Notes under the pieces: model-generated | What the model was told of the DNA's origin: nothing | The model's input: only the letters and a program-made list of their open reading frames with translations | Databases searched by the model: none | Translations under genes and position numbers: made by a program | Shown: positions 24,786-33,830 of the stretch, piece after piece | Layout: each line of letters starts with the position of its first letter | How positions within the stretch are numbered: the stretch's first letter is position 1 | Source of the DNA: Nocardia anaemiae NBRC 100462 | GTDB lineage: Bacteria > Actinomycetota > Actinomycetes > Mycobacteriales > Mycobacteriaceae | DNA: 64,000 bases | NCBI RefSeq assembly: GCF_001612725.1 | Contig: NZ_BDAZ01000015.1 | Location: 1 to 64,000, forward strand | Reading direction: 5' to 3'

Positions 24786-25790
24786 CTATGCGCCGATCGC
24801 GGCGGCGAACAGCGGCCAGGACTGGTGGACGTCGTCCTGCCAGTAGGCCCAAGCGTGGGTGCCACCCGGCCGCAGATTCACGGTGGCGGGCACGCCTGCC
24901 GCGGCCAGCCGATCCACAAAGGGGCGGGTGCAGCCATCGATGAAGGTCTCCATGACACCGCCGACCAGCATGCGGTCGGCCAGGCGGATCGGATTACCGG
25001 CGATGCCGCCATCGCCGAGGTTTTCGTGCGGTCCGGGTGAGCCGGTGCCCGAGGAGACGTAGAGCGCCAAGCCGCGCAGCCGATCGACGTGCAGTAAGGG
25101 ATCGTTGTCGGCCCAGGCCGGATTGTTCGGGGCACCCCACATGTTGTCCGCATTCGCGCCGAAGACCGCGAGTTCGGCGTGCACATAGGCATTGGCCGCC
25201 GGGTCACTGGTGCGCGGGCAGCCGCTGTAGGCGCCCACCGCCTGATACATGCCGGGTGCGTTGATGGCTAGATTCAGTGCCGAGGTCGCCGACATCGACA
25301 CGCCCGCAATGGCATTGCGTCCGGTCATTTCGAAACGCGACTCCAGCAGTGGCGGCAGTTCCTGGGTCAGGAACGTCGCCCATTTGTTGCGGCCGAGTAC
25401 CGGGTCGTCGTTGAGCCAGTCGGTGTAGTAGCTCGCGCGTCCCCCCATCGGCACGATCACATTGACGTTCTTATCCGCGAAGAAGTTCGCGACATCCGTG
25501 CGGGTCGTCCACGGCCCACCGTCCTCGCCGCCGTCGACCGCATTGAGCAGATAGAGCGCGGGCGCTCCGGAACCGGGATGCGACATCCACAGTGTGATGG
25601 GGCGATTCATCGCCGCCGAATGGACTACGACCTCGAACTGCCGCCCGCCCAATGGCCGGACGTCGAGAATCTGGGAGCCGGGATCGGCTCCTGCGGTGAC
25701 GGGGATGGTCGCGGCGCAAAGCGCCAACAGGAAAACCAGGCATCGCGTGAGGGAGCGCAGCGAGCGAACTATGGGCACAGGCCGGTACAT
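24786..25790 (-). CDS. Antigen 85-like mycolyltransferase/esterase
   Basis: This 334-residue secreted alpha/beta hydrolase of the antigen 85 family transfers or hydrolyses mycolic acid esters in the cell envelope. A signal peptide (RSLTRCLVFLLALCAATIPVTAGA) precedes the mature protein. The nucleophile is the serine of AGVSMSATSAL, the family's GxSM motif. The C-terminal THAWAYWQDDVHQSW matches the catalytic-histidine region HSWxYW of antigen 85. I start it at the ATG at 25790, which directly precedes the signal peptide; the frame stays open upstream to 25901. Its presence supports a mycolate-bearing host. Confidence 0.9.
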   Translation of the reverse strand: MYRPVPIVRSLRSLTRCLVFLLALCAATIPVTAGADPGSQILDVRPLGGRQFEVVVHSAAMNRPITLWMSHPGSGAPALYLLNAVDGGEDGGPWTTRTDVANFFADKNVNVIVPMGGRASYYTDWLNDDPVLGRNKWATFLTQELPPLLESRFEMTGRNAIAGVSMSATSALNLAINAPGMYQAVGAYSGCPRTSDPAANAYVHAELAVFGANADNMWGAPNNPAWADNDPLLHVDRLRGLALYVSSGTGSPGPHENLGDGGIAGNPIRLADRMLVGGVMETFIDGCTRPFVDRLAAAGVPATVNLRPGGTHAWAYWQDDVHQSWPLFAAAIGA

Positions 25791-25860
25791 GGGTCGAATT
25801 CCTATCACGTCAGTTGGCGCGCCATCGGTATTCGCCGGGTGTGTTTGCTGTCCAATAACA

Positions 25861-25893
25861 CAGCCCGTCCGCCCGATGCGGGCGGACGGGCTG
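25861..25893. terminator. 15-bp GC-rich terminator hairpin after narI
   Basis: CAGCCCGTCCGCCCG and its exact complement flank a 3-base loop (ATG). It lies 36 bases after the narI stop and ends the narGHJI transcript. Confidence 0.85.
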
Positions 25894-25928
25894 CGGGGCA
25901 TCGGGTGAGAGGACCCGAACTCGGGGGG

Positions 25929-26669
25929 TCAGCGCCAGGTTTCCGGCGTGACGGGAGCATCCCAGGCGCGCGCGTAGCGACGCTTGTCCGGAGCGTTGGA
26001 TTCTCTGGCGCGGTAGACGATGTACGGCCGGGTCAGGTAGCCGACGGGCGCGCTGAACATGTGTACCAGGCGGGTGTATGGCCAGATGGCGATGAGGGTG
26101 AGCACGACCAGACCGTGCAGTTGGAAGGTCCACGGTGTGCCGACCATCAGCTCGGGCTCTGGATGGAGGGTGAAAAGGCTACGGAACCAGGGGGATACGG
26201 TCTCGCGGTAGTTGTAGGTACCCCACAGCAGGTTGCTGCCCCAGGTATTGAGCAGACCGGTGATCAGGGCGGCGGCCAGCAGCACATACATCAGTTGGTC
26301 ATTGCGGGTGGTTGCCTTGCGCACGGCGGGGACGGTGATGCGGCGGTAGAGCAGGATGCCGACACCGAGGATGACCGCGAGTCCGGCGACCGAACCCGCC
26401 GCGACCGCGACCACATGGTAGGTGTGCTCGGAGATCCCCACAGCGTTGGTCCAGGATTCCGGAATCAGCACACCGAGTACATGACCACCGATCACGCCGA
26501 GCATGCCGAAGTGGAACAGGGGGCTGCCCAGGCGCAGCAGGCGGCTCTCGTAGATCTGGGAAGACCGCGTGGTCCAACCGAATTGGTCGTTGCGGTAGCG
26601 CCACAGGTGGCCGAGCACGAACGAGGTGAAGGCCACGTAGGGCAGCGTCATCCAGAAGGTGGTGGTCAT
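25929..26669 (-). CDS. narI: Respiratory nitrate reductase gamma subunit
   Basis: NarI is the di-haem b membrane anchor that oxidises menaquinol and passes electrons to NarH. The 246 residues include five hydrophobic segments and the histidines that ligate the two haems (SPLFHFGMLGVIGGHVLG, and later FQLHGLVVLTLIAIWPYTRLVHMF). The N-terminal WMTLPYVAFTSFVLGHLWRYRNDQFGWTTRSSQ is characteristic. Its ATG overlaps the narJ stop by 4 bases (ATGA). It is the last gene of narGHJI, followed by a hairpin terminator. Confidence 0.95.
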   Translation of the reverse strand: MTTTFWMTLPYVAFTSFVLGHLWRYRNDQFGWTTRSSQIYESRLLRLGSPLFHFGMLGVIGGHVLGVLIPESWTNAVGISEHTYHVVAVAAGSVAGLAVILGVGILLYRRITVPAVRKATTRNDQLMYVLLAAALITGLLNTWGSNLLWGTYNYRETVSPWFRSLFTLHPEPELMVGTPWTFQLHGLVVLTLIAIWPYTRLVHMFSAPVGYLTRPYIVYRARESNAPDKRRYARAWDAPVTPETWR

Positions 26670-27349
26670 CGGCGGGCTTCCGATCCGTCGAACAGCGATG
26701 GGTCCATGGCGAAGGGGTCGAGTCCGACCTCTTCTTCGGGCGGGCCCTGGGCGGCGAGTTCGGCTATGCGACGGCGGTCCGCGGTGGTCAGCGGCGGCAG
26801 GGTGGCGACGACGGCGGCCAGCACTCCGGCGTACGGGGATCCGTTGTCCGCCAAGGAAAGTCGCAGTAGCTCGATCACCGGGACGTGTTCGCCCAGCAGA
26901 CGTTCACCGCCGATCGGGTCGACGGTCGCGGCGAATTCCAGCAGTACCGGCAGGTGGTCGGGCAACTCTTCGTCGCCGAGTTCGACACCGGCGTGCCGGT
27001 AGGCGTGCTTGAACCGCAGCAGCGCCATACCGCGTTTGCGGGTGTCGCCGTAGGCGTAGAACGTCAGGTGCATGCTGGAACGGCGGCGCAGATCGAAGGT
27101 TTCGACGTACTGCTGGGCCAGCGTCATCGGCGGGGTGGCGCGCAGATGGTGGATGAATTCCAGCAGCGGCGCGCCTACCACGTCCGGCAATTGCGTTGCG
27201 GCCTCATCGATCTGGTCGACGGTTGCCAACATCTGCTCGCTCGGATAGTCGAGCAGCAGTGCGGTGATCCGCCACACCAGGCGGCAATCTCGCTCGGACA
27301 GCTGGGCGACAGGCTCGGGCCTGCGGCGCACTTTCAGCAATGCCATCAT
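26666..27349 (-). CDS. narJ: Nitrate reductase molybdenum cofactor assembly chaperone
   Basis: NarJ is a cytoplasmic chaperone that holds NarG until bis-MGD is inserted. It is 227 residues and all helical, with the family blocks LLDYPSEQM near residue 30 and the YVETFDLRRRSSMHLTFYAYGDTRKRG stretch near residue 80. The start is the ATG at 27349, which overlaps the narH stop (ATGA). The frame is open 64 codons further upstream, but that part lies inside narH and reads as a shadow. A few acidic residues end the protein. Confidence 0.93.
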   Translation of the reverse strand: MMALLKVRRRPEPVAQLSERDCRLVWRITALLLDYPSEQMLATVDQIDEAATQLPDVVGAPLLEFIHHLRATPPMTLAQQYVETFDLRRRSSMHLTFYAYGDTRKRGMALLRFKHAYRHAGVELGDEELPDHLPVLLEFAATVDPIGGERLLGEHVPVIELLRLSLADNGSPYAGVLAAVVATLPPLTTADRRRIAELAAQGPPEEEVGLDPFAMDPSLFDGSEARR

Positions 27350-29094
27350 GCGCCCCCGGGTGTCAGGGTCGCTCCGGTCGGTGTCGGTGTGCTGGAGCCG
27401 TTCGTGCCCGGTCCCGAACCATTGGTGGCCGAACCATTCGTGGCCGCACCGTTTTTCGTCGAGCCATTGGTCCCGTGCCCATTGGCCCCATTGCCGTTGC
27501 GCGCGGTCGGCAGCAGTCCGTCGGTGCTGCGCCCATCCCAATTCAACAGATTGATCCGATTCGACTTCTCCTCCGGCGCGGCGCCATTGGCGTCGGTCAG
27601 GTGGAACTTCTCCACCATCGTGTCGAATGCCGTCATACCCGGCCCGCCGTCGGTATCAAGGCTGCATCCGGTGGCCAGCGAATCCAGTTCGTGCGCCTGC
27701 GAAGTCGCGCCATGCGGAATCACATACCGGTGTTCGTATTTCGCGATGGCCAGCAGCCGGTACATCGCCTCGATCTCCTCCGGCTCCAACCGCACCGACG
27801 GTGCGATGGACGGATCCGGTTCCATACCGAGATTCACCGAGCGCATGAACGACCGCATGGCCGCCAGCCGCTGCAACGACGCTCGCACCGGCCCGATCTC
27901 ACCGGCGGTGAACAATTCGGCCAGGTACTCGACCGGAATGCGCAGTGCGTCGATGGCGCCGAACAGATTCGACGCATCCTCGGCATCATGACCGGTCTCG
28001 GAAAGCACATCCACCACCGGCGACAGCGGCGGCACATACCAAACCATCGGCATGGTGCGGTATTCCGGATGCAGCGGCAGCGCGATCTGGTAATCGACGA
28101 TCAATTTGTAGACCGGCGAATTCTGCGCGGCCTCGATCCACTCCGGTGAGATCCCGGCCCGCTCGGCCTCCGCGATCACCCGCGGATCATGCGGATTGAG
28201 GAACACTCCGAGCTGCGAGGGATACAGATCCTTGGTTTCGGTGACCGAGGCCGCCGCCTGCACGGCATCCGCGTCGTAGAGCATGACGCCGATGTAGCGC
28301 AGCCGCCCGACACAGGTCTCCGAACAGACCGTCGGAATGCCGACCTCCACGCGCGGGTAGCAGAACGTGCACTTCTCCGCCTTGCCCGTCTTGTGGTTGA
28401 AGTAGATCTTCTTGTACGGGCAGCCGCTGACGCACTGTCGCCAGCCACGGCATTTGTCCTGGTCGACGAGCACAATGCCGTCCTCGGACCGCTTGTAGAT
28501 CGCCCCCGACGGGCACGAGGCCACACACGACGGATTGAGGCAGTGCTCGCAGATCCGCGGCAGGTAGAACATGAAGGTCTGTTCGAACTCCAGCTTCACC
28601 TGATCCGACAGCTTGGTCAGCAGCGGGTCCTTGCCGACCTGCTCCGGTCCCGAGCCCAGATCGTCGTCCCAGTTGGCGCCCCAGGTGATCTTCGTATCCT
28701 GGCCGGTGATCAGCGATTTCGGCCGCGCCACCGGACTGGTGTCCATGGCGGGCGCGGACAGCAGATTGTCGTAGTCGTAGCTCCACGGCTCGTAGTAGTC
28801 CGACACCGTGGGCAGATCCGGATTGGCGAAGATATTGAGCAGCCGCTTCAGCCGCGAACCCGACTTCAGGGTCAGCTTGCCGCGCTTGTTGAGCGTCCAG
28901 CCGCCCTTCCACTTCTCCTGGTCCTGGTACTGGCGCGGATAACCCTGTCCGGGACGGGTTTCCACATTGTTGAACCACATGTACTCGGTGCCGCCGCGGT
29001 TGGTCCACGCCTGCTTGCAGGTGACGCTGCAGGTGTGACACCCGATGCACTTGTCCAGGTTCATCACCATGGCCATCTGTGCCATGACACGCAT
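27346..29094 (-). CDS. narH: Respiratory nitrate reductase beta subunit with Asn/Gly-rich tail
   Basis: NarH (582 residues) carries electrons from NarI to NarG through one [3Fe-4S] and three [4Fe-4S] clusters. The cysteine groups are visible: CIGCHTCSVTCK, CEHCLNPSCVASCP, CRGWRQCVSGCP (with the tryptophan typical of the 3Fe cluster) and CTFC...C. The last 65 residues are unusual: a low-complexity run of Asn, Gly, Ser, Thr and Ala (NGNGANGHGTNGS and onward). I start it at the ATG at 29094, which has AGGAAGTGGAG just upstream within the last copy of a tandem repeat; an in-frame ATG at 29124 lies inside that repeat. Confidence 0.94.
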   Translation of the reverse strand: MRVMAQMAMVMNLDKCIGCHTCSVTCKQAWTNRGGTEYMWFNNVETRPGQGYPRQYQDQEKWKGGWTLNKRGKLTLKSGSRLKRLLNIFANPDLPTVSDYYEPWSYDYDNLLSAPAMDTSPVARPKSLITGQDTKITWGANWDDDLGSGPEQVGKDPLLTKLSDQVKLEFEQTFMFYLPRICEHCLNPSCVASCPSGAIYKRSEDGIVLVDQDKCRGWRQCVSGCPYKKIYFNHKTGKAEKCTFCYPRVEVGIPTVCSETCVGRLRYIGVMLYDADAVQAAASVTETKDLYPSQLGVFLNPHDPRVIAEAERAGISPEWIEAAQNSPVYKLIVDYQIALPLHPEYRTMPMVWYVPPLSPVVDVLSETGHDAEDASNLFGAIDALRIPVEYLAELFTAGEIGPVRASLQRLAAMRSFMRSVNLGMEPDPSIAPSVRLEPEEIEAMYRLLAIAKYEHRYVIPHGATSQAHELDSLATGCSLDTDGGPGMTAFDTMVEKFHLTDANGAAPEEKSNRINLLNWDGRSTDGLLPTARNGNGANGHGTNGSTKNGAATNGSATNGSGPGTNGSSTPTPTGATLTPGGA

Positions 29095-29302
29095 GTCAGT
29101 ACTCCACTTCCTGCGAGCGACCATCGAGCGGAGCGTCGTGACCTCGTCGGATCATGTCAGTACTCCACTTCTTGGTTGCGGCCATCGAGCGGAGCGTCGT
29201 GACCTCGTCGGATCATGTCAGTACTCCACTTCTTGGTTGCGGCCATCGAGCGGAGCGTCGTGACCTCGTCGGATCATGTCAGTACTCCACTTCTTGGTTG
29301 CG
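29092..29302 (-). repeat. Tandem 61-bp repeats between narG and narH, each a 19-codon minicistron
   Basis: Three full units (29092-29152, 29153-29213, 29214-29274) and a 28-base fourth part, which is the narG 3' end itself. On the minus strand each unit reads ATG, 18 codons, TGA, then a single C before the next ATG (TGACATG). The encoded peptide is MIRRGHDAPLDGRNQEVEY, with Ser for Asn in the unit next to narH. The coding spans are 29218-29277, 29157-29216 and 29096-29155. Each carries AAGTGGAG 7 bases before the next start. The last residues (RNQEVEY) copy the narG C-terminus. Without the repeats, narH would start 1 base after narG. Confidence 0.92.
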
Positions 29303-32300
29303 TCGGCGAATGGTCGTGACCTCGTCGCGCTGATTTCCGGTGGGGCCGTGGTAGTTCAGCGCGAAGGACTGCTGCGCATAACCGCCGATGAGATGCGATG
29401 GCTTGATCATGATGCGGGTCAGCGCGTTGTGGATGCCGCCGCGCTTGCCCTTGCCCGGCTGCTTATCCGGTGCGCTCCAATCGAATCCGCCCGGCGCACC
29501 CTCGATGCGCGGCACATCCACCGCCCGGTCCTGGGCGTGGTACATGAACACCGTGCCCTCGGGCATCCGGTGGCTGACGATGGCCCGCGCGACGACCACG
29601 CCGTTGCGGTTGACCGCCTCGATCCAGTCATTGTCCGACACACCGATTTTCGCGGCGTCCCGATCCGACATCCAGATCGACTGCCCACCGCGCGAGAGCG
29701 TCAGCATGTGCAGGTTGTCCTGGTAGGCCGAGTGGATGGACCACTTCGAATGCGGGGTCAGGTACCGAACGGTGACGCCGTTGTCACCGACGGACCCCAC
29801 CCCGGGCTCACTGAACAGCGCGCTCATATCGAGCGGCGGCCGGAATACCGGCAGCTGCTCACCGAGTTCGGCCATCCAGTCGTGATCGAGGTAGAAGTGC
29901 TGGCGCCCGGTCAGGGTGTGCCATGGCTTGAGTCGTTCGGTATTGATGGTGAACGGCGAATACCGTCGTCCGCCGGTCTCACTACCCGACCACTCCGGCG
30001 AGGTGATCACCGGCACTGGCCGAGATTGCGTGTCCGCGAAGGTGATTCGCTTGCCCTCGTGCTCGGCGGCGAGATCGGCCAGCTCGGTGCCGGTGCGCCG
30101 TTCCAGCGCCTGGAAGCCTTCGACCGCGAGTCTGCCGTTGGTGGTGCCGGACAGTGCGAGGATGGCCTCGGCCGCGTGGGTGTCCTTGGCCAGCGACGGA
30201 CGTCCCTGGGCCACACCGGAAACCACGGTGCCGTTCACCCCTGCGAGGTAGGCCACCTCTTCGTCCGGATGTGTGGTGACGCCCTTGGTGGTGACACCGA
30301 GCGTATCGATCAGCGGTCCGAGCGCGGCCATCTTCTCCGCGAGCTTCGGGTAGTCCCGCTCGACCACGACCAGCTTGGGCATGGTCTTACCCGGAATCGG
30401 TTCGCACTCACCGGCTTTCCAGTCCAGGACCCGGCCACCGGCCTGGGCCAGCGCATCCGGCGAATCGTGCTGCAGCGGTACCGCGACGATATCCTTGCGC
30501 TTGCCCAGATGCTTCTCGGCCATCCAGGAGAACCCGCGCGCGATCCGGTGGAACGCCTCGAAGTCGGTCTTGGCCTCCCACGGCGGGGAGATGGCGGGGG
30601 AGAAGGCGTGCACGAACGGGTGCATATCGGTGGAGGACAGATCGTGCTTCTCGTACCAGGTGGCGGCGGGCAGCACGATATCGGAGAACAGCGTGGTGCT
30701 GGTCATCCGGAAGTCCAGCGAGAGCAGCAGATCCAGCTTCCCGCTCGGAGCATCCTCGCGCCAGACCAGCTCCTGCGGCCGCACACCCTCGGCATCGGTG
30801 GTCTGCAGATTGGAGTCCGCGCCGAGTAGGTGCTTGTGGAAGTACTCGTTGCCCTTACCGGAGGAGCCGAGCAGATTTGCCCGCCACACGGTCAGGCAGC
30901 GCGGGAAGTTCTCCGGCGCATCCGGATCCTCACAGGCGAAGCGCAGGTCACCGGATTTCAGTCCGTCCACCACATGTTCGGGTGCGGATTTGCCCGCGGC
31001 CTCGGCCTCGTCCACCAGATCCAGCGGATTGCGATCGAAGGTCGGATAACTCGGCATCCAGCCGAGGCGACTGGCCAGCGCGATATTGTCCGCGGCGGTA
31101 CGGCCCGCGAACTTCCCGGTGCCCAGCGGGGAGGCGAAGGACTGCGCGGTGAACGGGTCGTAGCGCCACTGGTCATTGCTGAGGTACCAGAACACGGTGC
31201 CCTGCATCTGACGCGGCGGTCGCTGCCAGTCCAGCCCGAATGCCAGGGTGGACCAACCGGTTACCGGACGACACTTCTCCTGGCCTACGTAATGCGCCCA
31301 GCCACCGCCGTTCACGCCCTGACAGCCGGTGAGCAGGGTCAGCGTGAAGAAGGAGCGGTAGATCTGGTCGGAGTGGAACCAGTGATTGGTACCCGCACCC
31401 ATCAGGATCATCGAGCGACCGCCGGATTTATCGGCGTTATCGGCGAACTCGCGGGCGATGCGCCGCGCCTGCGCGGCGGGTACGCCGGTAATGGCCTCCT
31501 GCCAGGCCGGGGTGTAGGGCTCCGCAGCGTCGTCGTAGCCGGTCGGCCAGGTGCCGGGCAGCCCGTCGCGTCCCACCCCGTACTGCGCGAGCAGCAGGTC
31601 GAATACCGTGGTGACCCGCTTGCCCGCGACGGTGATCGTCGGCACGCCGCGCACCAGCACGCCAGCGGTATCGGTATCGAAGCGGGCCAGCTGCACCGCG
31701 ACCGGGCGCTGGTCGGCGCGGTCGTGCAGGGTCAGCAGCGGATCGACGCCCTCGAGATCCAGATTCCACTTGCCCGCGTCACCCGCGGTGAAGCGGTGTC
31801 CGAGCGAACCGTTGGGCACCACCGGATTGCCCGCGGCATCGAGCAGCACCATCTTGTGCTCGGCGGTCTCATCGGTGTGGCCGAGATCGGCGGCGGTGAG
31901 GAATTTGCCCGGCAGCGCACCGTCGTGGTGGTAGTCGCCATTGGCGTCCCAGCCCTCCGGATCGTCGAGGCACACCAGGAAGGGCAGGTCGGTGTAGCGC
32001 TTGACGTAGTCGAGGAACCGCGGCGTATCGCGCTCGACGAAGAATTCCTTCAGAATGACGTGCCCCATCGACATGGCAAGGGCCGCATCGGTTCCCGGTC
32101 GCGCGGGTACCCATTCGTCGGCGAATTTGGTGTTGTCGGCATAGTCGGGTGAGACCACGACGACCTTCTGGCCGCGGTAGCGGGCCTCGGTCATGTAGTG
32201 CGCGTCCGGGGTCCGGGTCACCGGGACATTCGAACCCCACATGATGAGGTATCCCGCGTCGAACCAGTCGGCCGATTCCGGCACATCGGTCTGATCGCCG

Positions 32301-33058
32301 AATACCTGCGGAGAGGCCACCGGCAGGTCGGCATACCAGTCGTAGAACGACAGCATCGAGCCGCCGAGCATCGAAATGAACCGTGCGCCGACGGCATGGC
32401 TGACCATCGACATCGCCGGAATGGGGGAGAATCCGGCCACCCGGTCGGGCCCGTACTTCTTGATCGTGTGCACATGCGCGGCGGCCGCGATTTCGGCGGC
32501 CTCCCACCATTCCGCGCGCACGAATCCGCCCTTACCGCGAGAAGACTTGTAACGCTTGGCCTTTTCCGGATCCTCGACAATGGATTCCCAGGCCAGTACC
32601 GGATCCTTGAGCCGCTCCTTCGCTTCGCGATACAACTCGAGCAGCACACCGCGCACATAGGGATAGCGCACCCGCGCGGGGGAGTAGGTGTACCAGGAGA
32701 AGGACGCGCCGCGCGGACAGCCGCGCGGTTCGTATTCGGGCTTGTCCGCGCCGACCGAGGGATAGTCGGTCTGCTGCGATTCCCAGGTGATCACGCCGTC
32801 TTTGACATAGATCTTCCAGGAGCAGGATCCGGTGCAGTTGACCCCGTGCGTGGAGCGCACCACCTTGTCGTGCGACCAGCGGTCCCGATAGAACTCGTCG
32901 GCGCTGCGTCCGCCCACCTGGTGCAGGCTACGCTGATCGGTCGAGACCTCGCCACGGTGGAAATATTTGCCGAGACGCAGCAGTGCGTCACTCGCGTCGG
33001 TGGATTGCCGATCGGCCGAATCGGAGGACGCGGAAGCCTGAGTGCGCGAATTAACCAC
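29279..33058 (-). CDS. narG: Respiratory nitrate reductase alpha subunit
   Basis: NarG (about 1259 residues) is the bis-MGD molybdoenzyme that reduces nitrate to nitrite on the cytoplasmic face of the membrane. The [4Fe-4S] ligands lie in HGVNCTGSCSW near residue 70. MWGSNVPVTRTPDAHYMTEARYRGQK and NGGGWAHYVGQEKCRP are typical cofactor-binding blocks. I start it at the GTG at 33058, with AAGGGGG upstream; the open frame runs on to 33139. The C-terminus ends in RRRNQEVEY, and copies of this end form the repeats before narH. The long upstream region holds candidate control elements. Confidence 0.96.
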   Translation of the reverse strand: MVNSRTQASASSDSADRQSTDASDALLRLGKYFHRGEVSTDQRSLHQVGGRSADEFYRDRWSHDKVVRSTHGVNCTGSCSWKIYVKDGVITWESQQTDYPSVGADKPEYEPRGCPRGASFSWYTYSPARVRYPYVRGVLLELYREAKERLKDPVLAWESIVEDPEKAKRYKSSRGKGGFVRAEWWEAAEIAAAAHVHTIKKYGPDRVAGFSPIPAMSMVSHAVGARFISMLGGSMLSFYDWYADLPVASPQVFGDQTDVPESADWFDAGYLIMWGSNVPVTRTPDAHYMTEARYRGQKVVVVSPDYADNTKFADEWVPARPGTDAALAMSMGHVILKEFFVERDTPRFLDYVKRYTDLPFLVCLDDPEGWDANGDYHHDGALPGKFLTAADLGHTDETAEHKMVLLDAAGNPVVPNGSLGHRFTAGDAGKWNLDLEGVDPLLTLHDRADQRPVAVQLARFDTDTAGVLVRGVPTITVAGKRVTTVFDLLLAQYGVGRDGLPGTWPTGYDDAAEPYTPAWQEAITGVPAAQARRIAREFADNADKSGGRSMILMGAGTNHWFHSDQIYRSFFTLTLLTGCQGVNGGGWAHYVGQEKCRPVTGWSTLAFGLDWQRPPRQMQGTVFWYLSNDQWRYDPFTAQSFASPLGTGKFAGRTAADNIALASRLGWMPSYPTFDRNPLDLVDEAEAAGKSAPEHVVDGLKSGDLRFACEDPDAPENFPRCLTVWRANLLGSSGKGNEYFHKHLLGADSNLQTTDAEGVRPQELVWREDAPSGKLDLLLSLDFRMTSTTLFSDIVLPAATWYEKHDLSSTDMHPFVHAFSPAISPPWEAKTDFEAFHRIARGFSWMAEKHLGKRKDIVAVPLQHDSPDALAQAGGRVLDWKAGECEPIPGKTMPKLVVVERDYPKLAEKMAALGPLIDTLGVTTKGVTTHPDEEVAYLAGVNGTVVSGVAQGRPSLAKDTHAAEAILALSGTTNGRLAVEGFQALERRTGTELADLAAEHEGKRITFADTQSRPVPVITSPEWSGSETGGRRYSPFTINTERLKPWHTLTGRQHFYLDHDWMAELGEQLPVFRPPLDMSALFSEPGVGSVGDNGVTVRYLTPHSKWSIHSAYQDNLHMLTLSRGGQSIWMSDRDAAKIGVSDNDWIEAVNRNGVVVARAIVSHRMPEGTVFMYHAQDRAVDVPRIEGAPGGFDWSAPDKQPGKGKRGGIHNALTRIMIKPSHLIGGYAQQSFALNYHGPTGNQRDEVTTIRRRNQEVEY

Positions 33059-33830
33059 GACGCCCCCTTCGAGTTGTGAAATCGGGCTGATGCACCGACT
33101 GTAAGGAGGGCACGACGCACGTCCAAACGAATCTCTCACAGCCCGCAGGCCGCGATCGTGAGGTGTGAGGTGGACGCAACGTGACGGTCACCGCGCGATT
33201 GCCGCGAAATGCCGAAGACATCGATGTGACCAGGGCGGATCCGCTCTGACCGGCCGAAACGCGGCTTGCGGATGGTGTTTCGGGGACTAGCCGGTGATGC
33301 TTTGGAAACCACCGGTTCTCAGGCGGTTTACATTTGTTAACACGTCCGGCGGAGGCTGGAGAGGCCGATTCCGCACCCGCGCGCGGTGGTCGGACAGCCC
33401 CGCGCACAGCCATTCTGCGGCCTGCCGATCCATTCGCTATCGGTTTGCCAATGGTTTCGGCGATCGGGATCTCGACCGACGATCCTTCGGCACATGGAAC
33501 GATCCGCGGCCGCCATCGAGTCCTGCGGAGGCACCTAGGTATCCGCCTCCGACAGCGCGCCGAGCGTAGTGATGTGGCGGTCGGATTCGCCCTGGGCGAC
33601 CACCATTCGACTACGTTCGACGAAACCCGGCCCGGGCACGGCAGAAGCTATCCGGACGGCGCTTGCTCCGCGGCTTCGGCGCGAATGTTGTTGGTGCTCT
33701 GGGGTATTCGCGCTCGATGTGGCGGCCGACACGCGGGTGTCGGTCGGAACACGTCGTTTAATATTGGATCGGCTCGCACTTCTGTGCAGAACTACCGACT
33801 ACATCTACAGCTTCATAGGAGTGTATTGCT
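33059..33830. other. Long divergent regulatory region between narG and the XRE regulator
   Basis: These 772 bases hold no convincing gene. Near narG there is a short perfect palindrome, GTGAC-g-GTCAC (33181-33191). An AT-rich island at 33325-33342 contains the palindrome TGTTAACA. The 61-bp dispersed repeat lies at 33561-33621. AGGAG at 33815-33819 serves the XRE gene. I could not place -35/-10 elements with confidence. Confidence 0.5.
33561..33621 (+). repeat. 61-bp dispersed repeat, copy B
   Basis: This matches 11580-11640 at 54 of 61 positions without gaps. Similarity fades within 10 bases after the end. Both copies lie in non-coding DNA next to nitrate gene sets. Confidence 0.7.

Noticed and set aside
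27350..27541. 64-codon N-terminal extension of narJ
   Set aside because: It overlaps the end of narH in another frame, and the ATGA overlap at 27346-27349 gives the natural narJ start.
29092..29302. CRISPR-like reading of the narG-narH repeats
   Set aside because: The units are contiguous without spacers and copy the narG 3' end, and there are no cas genes.
30830..32152. Long plus-strand frames opposite narG, and similar ones opposite narH and the sulfatase
   Set aside because: They are typical antisense frames of GC-rich genes, with no ribosome site, no domain and biased composition.
33325..33342. AT-rich TTTAC...TTAAC upstream of narG as a GlnR box
   Set aside because: The AC pairs are separated by 8 or 10 bases, not 9, so the phasing does not fit; it is kept only as an AT-rich palindromic island.
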